Part shown: piece after piece, positions 7,885 through 17,046 of the stretch
How positions within the stretch are numbered: position 1 is the first letter of the stretch
Layout of the letters: each line of letters starts with the position of its first letter
Translations under genes and position numbers: made by a program
The notes under the pieces: model-generated
Seen by the model: only the letters and a program-made list of their open reading frames with translations
Database searches by the model: none
Told to the model about the DNA's origin: nothing
Origin: Prevotella sp.
GTDB taxonomy: Bacteria; Bacteroidota; Bacteroidia; Bacteroidales; Bacteroidaceae
Length of the DNA: 54,888 nt
Direction: 5' to 3'
NCBI GenBank assembly: GCA_022775985.1
Contig: JALFIM010000082.1
Coordinates: forward strand, 1-54,888

Positions 7885-9405
7885 ATGAACAATCTGACAT
7901 TAGCCATAACGACCATTGGTGACCTGCTGCTGCAAAACAAGATATCGCGCAACAATAATGGCAAGTCCATTGACAACATAAAGCTAAGAATACCCGAATA
8001 CCAGCGGCCATACAAATGGACGGCACGCAACGCCATACAACTCCTTGACGACATCATAGAGGCACGCAACGACAACAAGGAGGTGTACCGCGTGGGTACC
8101 CTTATCCTGCACAAGCACACTGACGGCAATGGCGATGACGTGTACAGCATAGTTGACGGACAACAGCGTACCATCACTTTCTCACTACTGCTCTACGCCC
8201 TGTATGAGAATGAGCCGGAGAGGCCCACGATTGACCTGTTGGGCCAACAGGTTTTCGACAACTCATTCAGCCGTCACAACATACCCAACAACCTCAACGC
8301 ATTCAGGCGCAGGACTCAGAAGCGCACCGACAATGACGAGAACGCAGACTTCAGGAGAGACATGAAGAGCCTGCGCACGTTCATTGAAGAGCGATGCGAG
8401 CTGATTGTGGTGATAACCGGCGACGTGTCGGAGGCTTTCCAGTTCTTCGACTCGCAGAACGCCCGTGGCAAGGCCCTCTATCCGCACGACCTGCTGAAGG
8501 CATATCATCTGCGTGAGATGGCCGGTTTGGACGAAGGCAGGATAGAGCAGACGGTAAGTGAGTGGGAGAAGATACCGCAGCAGGAGCTGGCCTCATTCTT
8601 CGGCGACTACCTCTACCGCGTGAAAGAATGGATCAACGGCAACTGGGCATACCGCCTGAGCGAGCACAACATATACAAGTTTAAGGGCATAACGAAGATG
8701 GCGCACACGCCATACGCGCAGTTCTACAAGAGTGCTTTCTCGTATGCCGAGTTCATAAACTCATCAGCCATGCCCTTCGTCACTGGTACAAGAGAGGCCA
8801 ACGCGTTCCAACTGAACACGCCCATCATTGCCGGCAAGCCATTCTTCGACTACACGAAGCACTACTACGGCATACTGAAGGACATACAGGACAACAGCCA
8901 GTACGAGGGTTTCTACATCAAGGGCAACCTGATTGTGAAAACGCTCGACCGCTACTTCAGCAGGGGCGTGGGCAACAGGATAACACGGCTGCTCTTTGAC
9001 ACGGCCCTGCTGCTGTATGTAGACAGGTTCTGCCCCGCCACATATCCCACAAAAACCGACACCGACTTGTTTGAGCAGTTCGTAGTCCTCGCATTCATCT
9101 GGGCTTACTCACTGCGTGCGCAGTACTACCACTTAGGATGGCAGTCGGCACAGAACTACGTGCTGGAGCGGTGCGACAAAGGCATAACCAACTCCTTGAA
9201 CATATACAAGTTCATTGCCGACTCCGACACACCAGTATCGCTGTTGAGCACACTGGCAGACAGGCTGAGCCCGTTGGCAGCGAGCGACATATATGACAAT
9301 GTGAGGAAAGGAATAGAAGAAGGGACGATAGAGGAGCAAGACGGCGACAATGTGTACATCAACTATCTGCACTTCTTCAAGGCAAACACGTTTTACACAG
9401 AATAG
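7885..9405 (+). CDS. DUF262 domain protein (GmrS-like, no visible nuclease domain)
   Basis: DUF262 is a ParB-like NTP-binding fold found in modification-dependent restriction enzymes such as GmrSD. The 506-residue protein has the family motif PEYQRPYKW at residues 37-45, DGQQR at 91-95 and the later FFDSQNARGKALYPHDLLKAYHL. The C-terminal half is helical and lacks the HxxP and Asn-rich signature of the DUF1524 nuclease. The next gene, 14 bp downstream, has both domains. I infer that the two products form one complex, with this one in a sensing or NTPase role. Coding sequence here seems less GC-rich than its neighbours, not measured. Confidence 0.87.
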   Translation: MNNLTLAITTIGDLLLQNKISRNNNGKSIDNIKLRIPEYQRPYKWTARNAIQLLDDIIEARNDNKEVYRVGTLILHKHTDGNGDDVYSIVDGQQRTITFSLLLYALYENEPERPTIDLLGQQVFDNSFSRHNIPNNLNAFRRRTQKRTDNDENADFRRDMKSLRTFIEERCELIVVITGDVSEAFQFFDSQNARGKALYPHDLLKAYHLREMAGLDEGRIEQTVSEWEKIPQQELASFFGDYLYRVKEWINGNWAYRLSEHNIYKFKGITKMAHTPYAQFYKSAFSYAEFINSSAMPFVTGTREANAFQLNTPIIAGKPFFDYTKHYYGILKDIQDNSQYEGFYIKGNLIVKTLDRYFSRGVGNRITRLLFDTALLLYVDRFCPATYPTKTDTDLFEQFVVLAFIWAYSLRAQYYHLGWQSAQNYVLERCDKGITNSLNIYKFIADSDTPVSLLSTLADRLSPLAASDIYDNVRKGIEEGTIEEQDGDNVYINYLHFFKANTFYTE

Positions 9406-9419
9406 GATACAAGCACCGC

Positions 9420-11471
9420 ATGGAAAAGACACTACCGCTCGAAGAGCAGTCTATATATCAGGTCTACATCGAGAGCCAGGACACAAAGACATACACCATA
9501 CCCATATATCAGCGCAACTACGCATGGGAGGAGGACGAGATTACGGCATTGATAAAGGACGTGTACGACTCCTTCACTAAGCATACCCAAAGCCCTTACT
9601 ACATAGGCACGCTGGTGACATACAAGCGCGATGAGGGCAAGTACGAGGTGATAGACGGCCAGCAACGCCTCACCACCATATACATCATACTGAAGGCCCT
9701 CGGCATAAAGCACCTCAAGAACAGCCTGACGTATGAGGCACGCAAGGTGTCGGCCTCTACAATCAAGCAGCTTGACGACTATCCCAACCTGGGCGATGAG
9801 GTAGACAACGGCATAAGAAAGGGTTACATGTTCGCGGTGAAGGCTATCGCCGCCATAGTGGGCAGCTCTGAGCGCGACGCCTACGTGCAGTACTTCCTCC
9901 ACTCCGTGCATATCATACACTACAGCGTGCCCAAAGACGTAGACCTCAACCACTATTTCGAGGTGATGAACTCGCGTGGAGAGCAGCTTGAGAAGCATGA
10001 GATAGTGAAGTCTACACTCAGTCAGTACATCAAGAACAGGAAAGACGTGGCCACCTTCAGCCGCGTGTGGGAGGCTTGCAGCGAGATGAACGTCTACATT
10101 CAGCAGGTTTTCCCCGACAATACGGTGTTCGGCTACAACCTTCACAGGTTCTTGATAGACAGCTTCACGCAGATTCCACAGCAGGACGAGTCGGAGGGCA
10201 AGGACACTATAATGAATCTTATGCGGCAGCCTACAGGCAGAACGGAGGAGATGTCTGCCACGGAGCAGACCGACAAGTTCCAGCCTATCATCGACTTCCC
10301 CAACTTCCTGCTTGTGGTGCTGAAGATAACGAGAATGGAACGCGGCAATCTTGTGCCCACAGAGTTCATCCTCGACGATAAGGAGCTACTCAATGAGTTT
10401 GCCAAAGCCTTGAGCTGTTGCGGCGATAAGGCTGCTTTCGCGAGACGCTTCGCATTCAATCTGCTCAAGGCAAAATACCTTCTCGACAACTACATCATAC
10501 ACCATTCGCTCAACGACAAGGAGCAGACTGGGGACAATCCGTGGAAACTGCAATGCTACTATCTTGAGACGAAGCGGAAACGATACCCAAAGAATCTCTC
10601 CGCCACGCCATATATACAGAGAGAGTTGGTACACTTGTTGTCGATGTTTGAGGTGACGTTCACCCCTAAGCAGCGCAAGAACTACCTGTTCTACTGCCTT
10701 GCGTACCTCTTCAACAACGATGAGCTGGCCGGCAGCGAATACCTGGAGTTTCTGCAATGCCTTGCCGACAAGTATTTCTATGACGTGTACTTATGCAAGG
10801 ACTGTCTCAATGAGAGGAACCAGCCCGGGCCTAACGCCTTCGACAACGCCATACTGTCAGACGGAGCCATAAGCGTATATGAGATTGGCGATGAGGACAC
10901 TGACTATAAAGAGGTGTTTAAGGATGTCTACAAACAAGGCAGCTCAGACATCCCGTTGTTTGTATTCAACTACACCGACTACATGCTTTGGAAGAAATAT
11001 TCCGACGAGATGCGCGGCAACAATACAAAGAAGGGCTCGGGAGAACGCGATGCCTTCTTCAACGCTCTGGGCTGCAGCGACTTTGAGCTTGAGCCGTTCA
11101 ACAACTTCTACTTCTCCCGCACACGCAAGTCGTTGGAGCATTTCTACCCACAGGCAAAGGCAGGAGACGGCAAGGCTCTGAGCGCATACGACATCAACTG
11201 CTTCGGCAACTTCGCCATGATTGGCGCTGAGGCCAACAGCTCAGGCTCCAACTGGAATCCCAGCCAGAAAATCAATATCTATACAGACAGCAAGTCCGAC
11301 CAGGTAAGCGTGGCCTCCTTGAAGTTCAGAATCATGATGCAGATATGCCAGGACAACAACAAGGCCGTGCTCAGCGGTGCGATACACAGACCTGCCGATA
11401 TGGAATGGGATGCCAATGACATACAAGAGCATCAGCAGAAGATGCTCGACATCATCATTGTCAACGGATAA
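9420..11471 (+). CDS. DUF262-DUF1524 protein (GmrSD-like putative restriction nuclease)
   Basis: The 683-residue product carries an N-terminal DUF262 domain (IPIYQRNYAWEEDEI at about 28-42, DGQQR at 79-83, EVMNSRGEQLEKHEIVK near 190). A C-terminal DUF1524 domain follows, with the His-Me-type signature SLEHFYPQ (His574, HxxP at 574-577) and CFGNFAMIGAEANSSGSN after it. In GmrSD, BrxU and SspE these domains together cut modified or invading DNA. The gene ends a three-gene cassette with DUF6155 and the first DUF262 gene. The last codons fade into the tandem array that follows. Biochemical specificity cannot be read from the sequence. Confidence 0.9.
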   Translation: MEKTLPLEEQSIYQVYIESQDTKTYTIPIYQRNYAWEEDEITALIKDVYDSFTKHTQSPYYIGTLVTYKRDEGKYEVIDGQQRLTTIYIILKALGIKHLKNSLTYEARKVSASTIKQLDDYPNLGDEVDNGIRKGYMFAVKAIAAIVGSSERDAYVQYFLHSVHIIHYSVPKDVDLNHYFEVMNSRGEQLEKHEIVKSTLSQYIKNRKDVATFSRVWEACSEMNVYIQQVFPDNTVFGYNLHRFLIDSFTQIPQQDESEGKDTIMNLMRQPTGRTEEMSATEQTDKFQPIIDFPNFLLVVLKITRMERGNLVPTEFILDDKELLNEFAKALSCCGDKAAFARRFAFNLLKAKYLLDNYIIHHSLNDKEQTGDNPWKLQCYYLETKRKRYPKNLSATPYIQRELVHLLSMFEVTFTPKQRKNYLFYCLAYLFNNDELAGSEYLEFLQCLADKYFYDVYLCKDCLNERNQPGPNAFDNAILSDGAISVYEIGDEDTDYKEVFKDVYKQGSSDIPLFVFNYTDYMLWKKYSDEMRGNNTKKGSGERDAFFNALGCSDFELEPFNNFYFSRTRKSLEHFYPQAKAGDGKALSAYDINCFGNFAMIGAEANSSGSNWNPSQKINIYTDSKSDQVSVASLKFRIMMQICQDNNKAVLSGAIHRPADMEWDANDIQEHQQKMLDIIIVNG

Positions 11472-11480
11472 TGTATCGCC

Positions 11481-11628
11481 AATCAGCGGCTGACACATCA
11501 ATAATCAATGGATTATCCACCACTAATCAGTGGCTAAAATATCAATAATCAAAGGATTGTCCACCACTAATCAGTGGCTAAAACATCAATAATAAAAGGA
11601 TTATCCACCACTAATCAGTAGGGAATCC
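11481..11628. repeat. Tandem array, 22-bp subunits in a 44-bp repeat
   Basis: Seven units align on AATCA (or variant) at 11481, 11503, 11525, 11547, 11569, 11591 and 11613, exactly 22 bp apart. Alternate units are more alike, giving three 44-bp repeats (11497-11540, 11541-11584, 11585-11628). Alternate units contain CCACTAATCAGTGG, a 5-bp-stem hairpin. The motif TAATCAG(C/T)GGC is shared with the array at 41714. The first recognisable unit begins 10 bp after the stop of the nuclease gene. Confidence 0.9.
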
Positions 11629-11704
11629 ATCATTGCCAACGGCTGATTTTTCGCTGATAAGCAAGTGAGTAAATACTGTTTGCTCACTTACTTATCAATC
11701 GTTG

Positions 11705-12196
11705 TCACACTCTCTTGCTCTTTCCGCTCCACTTACTGATGGTGAGTTTTATAACCTCCGTACGCGGAAATGAACGCTCGGCATACTTGCTTCCTATCTC
11801 TGCATACTCGCGTGAGTATTTGTCGAGTATCATTCGCAGAGCCTTGCGCCGCTCGTCATCGGCAAGTCCTATCGCAGCCTTGCACTCCAACACTATGCTC
11901 TGATAGGCCGTAGTGAACTTGTCGGGGATGACACGCGTCTGCCCCACCACGCAGAATGACACTCGCGCATTGCCCGACAAGCAGCGCAACTTGCGTCCTT
12001 CCTTTGCGCAATGCACATACAGCGCGTCATCGCCATCCCACACATAGCTCACCGGCACACCGTAAGCCACCGGCTCATCGCCACTGTCATCGACCATCGA
12101 CAGCACACCGTACTCTCCATTCCGCAACAGCTCGCGGGCCTCATCCTCAGAGAAGAGGCGGTCCTGACGGCGGACATCATTGTTGTTATATTCCAT
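11705..12196 (-). CDS. Pyridoxamine 5'-phosphate oxidase-fold flavoprotein (NimA-like)
   Basis: The 163-residue protein has the split-barrel FMN-binding fold of the NimA/pyridoxamine-phosphate-oxidase-related family. Recognisable stretches are LFSEDEARELLRNGEYGVLSMVDDSGDEPVAYGVPVSY and YVHCAKEGRKLRCLSGNARVSFCVVG. Members bind FMN or haem and some reduce 5-nitroimidazoles, but resistance cannot be claimed from fold alone. The gene stands alone, converges with the DUF262 cassette and is preceded by a phased array at 12232-12360. Confidence 0.88.
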   Translation of the reverse strand: MEYNNNDVRRQDRLFSEDEARELLRNGEYGVLSMVDDSGDEPVAYGVPVSYVWDGDDALYVHCAKEGRKLRCLSGNARVSFCVVGQTRVIPDKFTTAYQSIVLECKAAIGLADDERRKALRMILDKYSREYAEIGSKYAERSFPRTEVIKLTISKWSGKSKRV

Positions 12197-12231
12197 TTTT
12201 TGTATTTGCCTAAAGATTTAATAAGGTAATA

Positions 12232-12360
12232 ATTCAACTGTATGAAGGACACATTCAACTGTATGAAGGAAGCATTCAACCTTAATCTGATAAAAACCCA
12301 ACTAACCGAGAGATAAAGCTCAACCTATATGGATGAAATATCCAACCTAACTGAACGAAA
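12232..12360. repeat. Phased array upstream of the NimA-like gene, 21-22 bp period
   Basis: CAAC recurs at 12235, 12256, 12277, 12299, 12321 and 12343, in steps of 21, 21, 22, 22 and 22. Units 1 and 2 are nearly identical (ATTCAACTGTATGAAGGA); later units decay but keep CAAC, often with TAT or GAA at fixed offsets. It lies between the end of dnaA and the start of the NimA-like gene and could be an operator array for the latter. Confidence 0.8.
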
Positions 12361-12405
12361 AAAAATGCATTTGAGAACGTGCCGCGACAACTGACTCAAA
12401 TGCAT
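12358..12405 (-). terminator. Intrinsic terminator of dnaA
   Basis: An 11-bp perfect inverted repeat (ATGCATTTGAG at 12365-12375 with CTCAAATGCAT at 12395-12405) is followed, on the minus strand, by a run of eight T (12358-12365). Confidence 0.85.
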
Positions 12406-12426
12406 GATATATGAAAAATACGGTTA

Positions 12427-13845
12427 TTAAGCCCTCTTCAGCCTGAACGAGTTTTCTATGCTCGTTATCTCGTCAGAGAACTTATGGTCTACCATTATGC
12501 GGCGCTCCACCTGCGAACAGCTGTGTATCACGGTGCTGTGGTCGCGTCCGCCCACAAGCTTGCCTATGCGGCTTGCAGGCATCTTGGTGTATTTCTGCGC
12601 AAGATACATGGACACCTGGCGTGCCATTACATAGTCGCGCTTGCGGCTGCGGCTGTTGACAGCCGACTCAGACACGTTGAAGTGCTCGCACACTATGCGT
12701 ATGATGTCGTCAATGGTGAGCGGCTCGTCATCCTCCTTTACTGCACGCTTCACTATACGCTCGGCCAGACGCATGTCCACATGGCGGTTGTACACTATGC
12801 TGTATGCCACCAGTGAGTTGACAACTCCCTGTAAGTCGCGCACCGAACCGTTGGCGTTCTGGGCTATAAACTCTATCACGTCCTCGGGGATGTCGAGCCC
12901 ATTGCGGTACACATTCTTATTAAGTATGTCAACACACAACTGCGTGTTGGGCTTCTCAAGCTCGCTGATGAGTCCGCAGGAGAATCGTGTGAGCAGACGG
13001 TCGGTGATGCCTTGCAGCTCCGATGGCGGCCTATCGGCGGCCAGGAATATACGCTTGCCGTTGCGGAAGAGATGGTTGAAGATATGGAAGAATGTGTTCT
13101 GTGTGCCCTTCTTGTTCTCCCACTCCTGTATATCGTCTATTATCAGCACGTCGATGGTCTGATAGAAATAGATGAAGTCGTTGATATTGTTCTGCATCTG
13201 GGCCGTGGTGTACTGCACCTCGAAGGTGCGTGCGCTCAGATACAGCACCCTCTTCTCGGGGTGCAGCTGCTTGGTGCGTACGCCTATGGCATTGATGAGG
13301 TGCGTCTTACCGCTTCCTGACGGGCCGTAGATGAAGAAAGGATTGAACTGTGCCGTATCGGGATGCTCGGCGAGCGACTCACCTACGGAGCGCGGCAGTT
13401 TGTTGCATACGCCCTCAATGTAGTTGTCGAAAGTCTGTGTGGGGTTGAGCTGCGAGTCAAACTCCACAGGCTGTGGCTGCTGCACTGGCTGCGCCTGCCG
13501 CGCGAGTGTGCGCGGCTTGACTCCTCCAGTGGGCATGCCGTCGGTCTCGGGCTCAGAGGCCATGGTGGTACCAATGCCGTGCTCCTTGTCCGTCACTACC
13601 CGATACTGCAGCCTCACGTCATCGCAGAAGTTCTCGCGAAGGGCCTTTCCGAGCAACTGCACATAGTTCTCCTCCACGTACTCGCACACATAAGGGCTCG
13701 GTACCTGGAGCAAAACCGTCTTCGTAGCGTCGTTGAACGACTCGAACACGATTTTCTGAAACCATGTGTTGTAAACTTGCTCCGTCACGTTTGCACGGAT
13801 AAGCGCAAGCGCATTGTTCCACGGAGAGTTTGGACTGACCACCAT
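12427..13845 (-). CDS. dnaA: Chromosomal replication initiator protein DnaA
   Basis: DnaA binds DnaA boxes at oriC and opens the duplex. The 472-residue product has domain I at about 1-85, a variable Gln/Pro-rich linker, the AAA+ domain with Walker A GPSGSGKT at 174-181 and Walker B LIIDDIQ at about 234-240, and the C-terminal DNA-binding domain with signature GGRDHSTVIHSCSQVERRI. Length is normal for the family. The start at ATG 13845 lies about 58 nt below a TAATTTTG promoter element. I see no DnaA-box cluster beside the gene. Confidence 0.98.
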   Translation of the reverse strand: MVVSPNSPWNNALALIRANVTEQVYNTWFQKIVFESFNDATKTVLLQVPSPYVCEYVEENYVQLLGKALRENFCDDVRLQYRVVTDKEHGIGTTMASEPETDGMPTGGVKPRTLARQAQPVQQPQPVEFDSQLNPTQTFDNYIEGVCNKLPRSVGESLAEHPDTAQFNPFFIYGPSGSGKTHLINAIGVRTKQLHPEKRVLYLSARTFEVQYTTAQMQNNINDFIYFYQTIDVLIIDDIQEWENKKGTQNTFFHIFNHLFRNGKRIFLAADRPPSELQGITDRLLTRFSCGLISELEKPNTQLCVDILNKNVYRNGLDIPEDVIEFIAQNANGSVRDLQGVVNSLVAYSIVYNRHVDMRLAERIVKRAVKEDDEPLTIDDIIRIVCEHFNVSESAVNSRSRKRDYVMARQVSMYLAQKYTKMPASRIGKLVGGRDHSTVIHSCSQVERRIMVDHKFSDEITSIENSFRLKRA

Positions 13846-13903
13846 TCGCTGTTTTTATATTACGGTCTTTCGACTAAAATTCGACGTTATATGAAATTTA
13901 GTG

Positions 13904-13911
13904 CAAAATTA
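13904..13911 (-). promoter_or_regulatory. Promoter -7 element for dnaA
   Basis: Reads TAATTTTG on the minus strand, 58 nt before the ATG. The whole gap 13846-14255 is AT-rich near dnaA and more GC-rich near nrdG. Apart from this element it holds only two AAAAGCC words 21 bp apart (14123, 14144) and no convincing gene. Confidence 0.55.
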
Positions 13912-14255
13912 GTAAAATAAATACAGATACAGAAATGAAAAAGATATTATTTTTTTCGGTGTCTCCGAAAATGGGAAGCACGGGAATTGTCGTTTTTTCT
14001 TAAAACGATTAAAGACAACACATTAAACGTAAACTTAAAATATGTTATTTTCGCACCGACTACATACCGATGCGTCACAAGAATACGCCACCGCCGGCTT
14101 TTCGCACGAGTCACAGGCACGCAAAAGCCATGCAACGCGCACCAAAAGCCCATGCTACGAACACGTACAAACCGCGCGAACGGCCTATATAAATAATGTG
14201 TAAGCAAAGACACGCCCACTCCATGCGGCCGTGAAACATTCTTCTGACACAACAA

Positions 14256-14723
14256 TCACCTACGCCAGAAGCGCGGCGTGATGTCCTCAAACTCGCCGTT
14301 GGCCACCTTCTTGTACAGACGCTGGTTGGTGGTGCGGTCTTTCAGGCCGCCGAGATGACTGATATAAGGGCCGACCTTGATGTAGTCGAAGTCATTTTTG
14401 TCTACATCCGAGGTCACGCGCATGCGTCCGCTGTACCACCCCACCTTGTACTGTGGATAACGCTGGTGTATGTAGCCTGCTATCTTGCTCACACAGTCGT
14501 GCTCGGCATCGCCCCCCATCATGCAGATGCAGGTGATGCTGGTGCCGAACTTGCTCACAAAAGCGTCTATGGCCTTGGCCGTGAGCGGTTCGCCTATGTC
14601 CTGCCACAGGTATTTGCTGTGGCATCCCGGACAGCGGCACGGGCAGTTAGATATGTTGATGGCGAGCGTCACCTCGTCGGGTATCTCTTGAAACACAATG
14701 TCAGTGTTTACGTATTTCAGCAT
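14256..14723 (-). CDS. nrdG: Anaerobic ribonucleotide reductase activase NrdG
   Basis: NrdG is a radical-SAM enzyme that uses a [4Fe-4S] cluster and S-adenosylmethionine to place the glycyl radical on NrdD. The 155-residue protein has the CX3CX2C motif within NCPCRCPGCHS at about residues 27-37 and the glycine stretch CMMGGDAEHDC. It lies 84 nt downstream of nrdD on the same strand, with a hairpin between them, so expression relative to nrdD may be tuned by partial termination. Confidence 0.96.
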   Translation of the reverse strand: MLKYVNTDIVFQEIPDEVTLAINISNCPCRCPGCHSKYLWQDIGEPLTAKAIDAFVSKFGTSITCICMMGGDAEHDCVSKIAGYIHQRYPQYKVGWYSGRMRVTSDVDKNDFDYIKVGPYISHLGGLKDRTTNQRLYKKVANGEFEDITPRFWRR

Positions 14724-14763
14724 GTTCGTAACAGGTGTGATATAGTCGTTGAAGTAAAAATAC

Positions 14764-14798
14764 AGGCATGGGCCGTGACCGCAGCCACGGCCTATGCC
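14764..14798 (-). terminator. Hairpin between nrdD and nrdG
   Basis: Arms GGCATGGGCCGTG and CACGGCCTATGCC pair with one G-T wobble. On the minus strand the stem is followed shortly by ATTTTTAC, so it may act as a partial terminator after nrdD. Confidence 0.55.
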
Positions 14799-14807
14799 GT
14801 CAGGTGC

Positions 14808-16931
14808 CTACGCCTCGGCCTTGGACTCAGCGTCGAGCATGGACTGCCCGGCGTAGAAGCGGCGGCCCGCCTCCTGCTGGCGCGGCATGGAGAAGTTGCT
14901 CACGCGCTTGAGATAGCCTATGATGCGCGTCATGTAGTCGATGTCCTTGGAGTGGCACACGGGGCACTCGTGCAGATAACGCTTGTCTATGTGTCCGCAC
15001 TCATTGCAGATGGTGTTTGGGATGTTGTACGTGAAGTAGTTGCATCCCTCGTTGGCAGCCACGCAGAACAGGTGGCGGTACTGCGCCTTGGACAGGTGCT
15101 CAGAGAGGTTCATGTGCAGAGCCGAGCCGCCAGTGAGGTGCTCTATGTACGGAGCACCGTGCAGCTTGAACTTATCCACGATGTTGAGCGAGTCGTCCTC
15201 CACTACGTAGAAGTACGAGTTGTAGCAGTCGCGCGGCACGAAGTACCCGTCCTCGCGGTCCCACTTGGCATGCTTCACGCCCACGTTCTCGGCCGGAATC
15301 ATCTCGCAGTTGAACATGAGGTCCTTGCTGCGGTACTTTCTGTTGTACGTCTCCACGATGCCCAGTATGCCCTGTACGAAGTGCAGGTAGTCGTCGTTGG
15401 GCGTGATTTTCAGCCCCATGAACTCAGCTGCCTCCACGAGTCCGTTGATGCCTATGGTGAGATACTGGCGCGATATGTTGATGTAGCCCGCGTCGAAGAG
15501 AGGCAGCATGCCATGCGCCTGAAGCTCCTTCAGGTTCTCGTTGTAGGCCGTCTGCACCTTGTGGCACAGGTCTATGACATGAGCGAGGAACTCCTTGTAG
15601 TCCATCTTGTGGTTGACGGCATACTGCACGCAGCGGTTGAGGTTGACGGTGAGCACGCTCTTGGAGCCAGTGCTCACGCCGCCGGCACCGAGCGTATAGC
15701 TGAAACCGTTGTCCTGTATCTCGTTGCGCAGACGGCAGCACGAGCTCAGAGAGTCGGCATTGTCGCTGAGGTAGGTGAAGAAGCTGTGGCCCTCGGAGTA
15801 CATCTCAGCAGCGAAGTCGGCCCACTCGGTGTCGAGGCAGTCACCGTCCTTGGTGAGCATGGCCATGGTCTCCACGGGGAAGGTGAGCATGGTCTTGGTG
15901 CGTTCCTTGTTAAACCACTTCATAAAGCGTTTCTGGAGCCATGACAGGCCCTCCCAGTCGGGCTTGGAGCCGTCGGGGAACACGAAGTTGCCGAACAGCG
16001 ACTCGAAATAGAAGCGGTCGTAATATGATATGTTCCAGAACACGGCCTGGTAGTTGCGTGCGCCTGTAGGCTGGTTGAGCGAGTACACTATCTGCTCGAA
16101 GCAGTCGGTGATTACCTTGTCTATGGAGCGTTTCTTGAGCGAGAGGTCCACCACGTCGTCGGCATGCTTGTAGTAGTCGGTGCCGTACTCCTTGCCCACA
16201 AAGTAGTTCATGTACATGAGGAACTCAGGCGTGGCGCACGCTCCAGAGAGCATACTGCTCACCATGAACACCATGTTTATGAACCCGCCGCAGAACGACT
16301 TGAGGTTTGTCGGGGCCGTGCTGTTGCCGCCTATTGACGTGGTGCCGCCTATGAGCCACGGATACATGGTGATGGACGCGCAGTAGTTGGCGAGGCTCGT
16401 CTCGTCGTTCTTATATATAAAGTGGTGTGTCAGCTTGTCTATGTACTCATCGGCCAGCTCCTTGCCGTACATCTTCTTTATGCGGTCGGTGAGCAGACGG
16501 CGATTGAGGCGTATGAAGCTCGACTTAGGCAGCTCGCCTATGAGCGTGGCTATGTTCTTGTGCTCCACGTTGGCGTTGGCGTCGTACTTAGAGCCCGTGG
16601 CGGCGTTGGCGGCCTCCATGTAGTCGGTGAGGAACTGGAGTTTCTGCAGAGTCTCCCTGTCCTCGGTGTGCTGCTGGCGGTAGAGCATGAACGACTTGGC
16701 GGCCTTGTAGAAGCCCTCCTTCATCAGAGCCTCCTCCACCTGGTTCTGGATGTCCTCCACCTTTATGTCATCGTGTATGTCGATGTGGCTGATGACCCTC
16801 GACACGGAGCCGAGGTCTACCGATTCGTTTACGCTCTCAAATGCCTTGATGATGGCGTTCATTATCTTGTCAAGGGAGAAACGGTCTTTCGAACCGTCAC
16901 GTTTGGTGATTGTGAAGTTTTGCATATCCAT
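14808..16931 (-). CDS. nrdD: Anaerobic (class III) ribonucleoside-triphosphate reductase NrdD
   Basis: NrdD makes deoxyribonucleotides without oxygen using a glycyl radical. The 707-residue protein begins with an ATP-cone (ITKRDGSKDRFSLDKIMNAIIKAFESV). It ends with a zinc ribbon (Cys642, Cys645, Cys656, Cys659) and the glycyl-radical loop RIIGYLKRVSNFS, with Gly672 as the probable radical site. Length is typical. The activase gene nrdG follows. A long leader of about 190 nt separates it from a TATCTTTG element and contains a duplicated 13-bp word. ATG 16925 is an alternative start. Confidence 0.97.
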   Translation of the reverse strand: MDMQNFTITKRDGSKDRFSLDKIMNAIIKAFESVNESVDLGSVSRVISHIDIHDDIKVEDIQNQVEEALMKEGFYKAAKSFMLYRQQHTEDRETLQKLQFLTDYMEAANAATGSKYDANANVEHKNIATLIGELPKSSFIRLNRRLLTDRIKKMYGKELADEYIDKLTHHFIYKNDETSLANYCASITMYPWLIGGTTSIGGNSTAPTNLKSFCGGFINMVFMVSSMLSGACATPEFLMYMNYFVGKEYGTDYYKHADDVVDLSLKKRSIDKVITDCFEQIVYSLNQPTGARNYQAVFWNISYYDRFYFESLFGNFVFPDGSKPDWEGLSWLQKRFMKWFNKERTKTMLTFPVETMAMLTKDGDCLDTEWADFAAEMYSEGHSFFTYLSDNADSLSSCCRLRNEIQDNGFSYTLGAGGVSTGSKSVLTVNLNRCVQYAVNHKMDYKEFLAHVIDLCHKVQTAYNENLKELQAHGMLPLFDAGYINISRQYLTIGINGLVEAAEFMGLKITPNDDYLHFVQGILGIVETYNRKYRSKDLMFNCEMIPAENVGVKHAKWDREDGYFVPRDCYNSYFYVVEDDSLNIVDKFKLHGAPYIEHLTGGSALHMNLSEHLSKAQYRHLFCVAANEGCNYFTYNIPNTICNECGHIDKRYLHECPVCHSKDIDYMTRIIGYLKRVSNFSMPRQQEAGRRFYAGQSMLDAESKAEA

Positions 16932-17046
16932 GCGGATTGTATTTCGTATTAATTATTTATTTTATTCAGTCGATATTGACAGAAAGTTTCCCAAAATTTT
17001 TATTAAAACACTGATTTTCAGACATGTAGATTTTAACCATCTCAGA

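Noticed and set aside
11481..11628. CRISPR-like array
   Set aside because: The 22/44-bp units are contiguous with no unique spacers, and no cas gene is in the window. The same holds for the arrays at 6970, 19590, 32535 and 41714.
12049..12279. Short minus-strand frame with NASFIQLN/NVSFIQLN repeats ahead of the NimA-like gene
   Set aside because: The repeat peptide comes from the 21-bp array, and most of the frame overlaps the NimA-like gene out of frame.
13947..14255. 102-codon frame on the minus strand between nrdG and dnaA
   Set aside because: It starts with TTG, has an odd composition, covers the AT-rich promoter area and resembles no family.
11481..14460. oriC near dnaA
   Set aside because: TTATCCACC in the 44-bp repeats resembles a DnaA box (8 of 9), and one perfect box occurs inside nrdG at 14452-14460. 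No cluster of consensus boxes is seen, and flanking genes converge here rather than diverge.
14355..15944. Long plus-strand frame opposite nrdG and nrdD
   Set aside because: It is a shadow of two well-recognised minus-strand genes, caused by codon bias in GC-rich DNA. The same applies to the long frames at 3148-5109 and 28038-29639.
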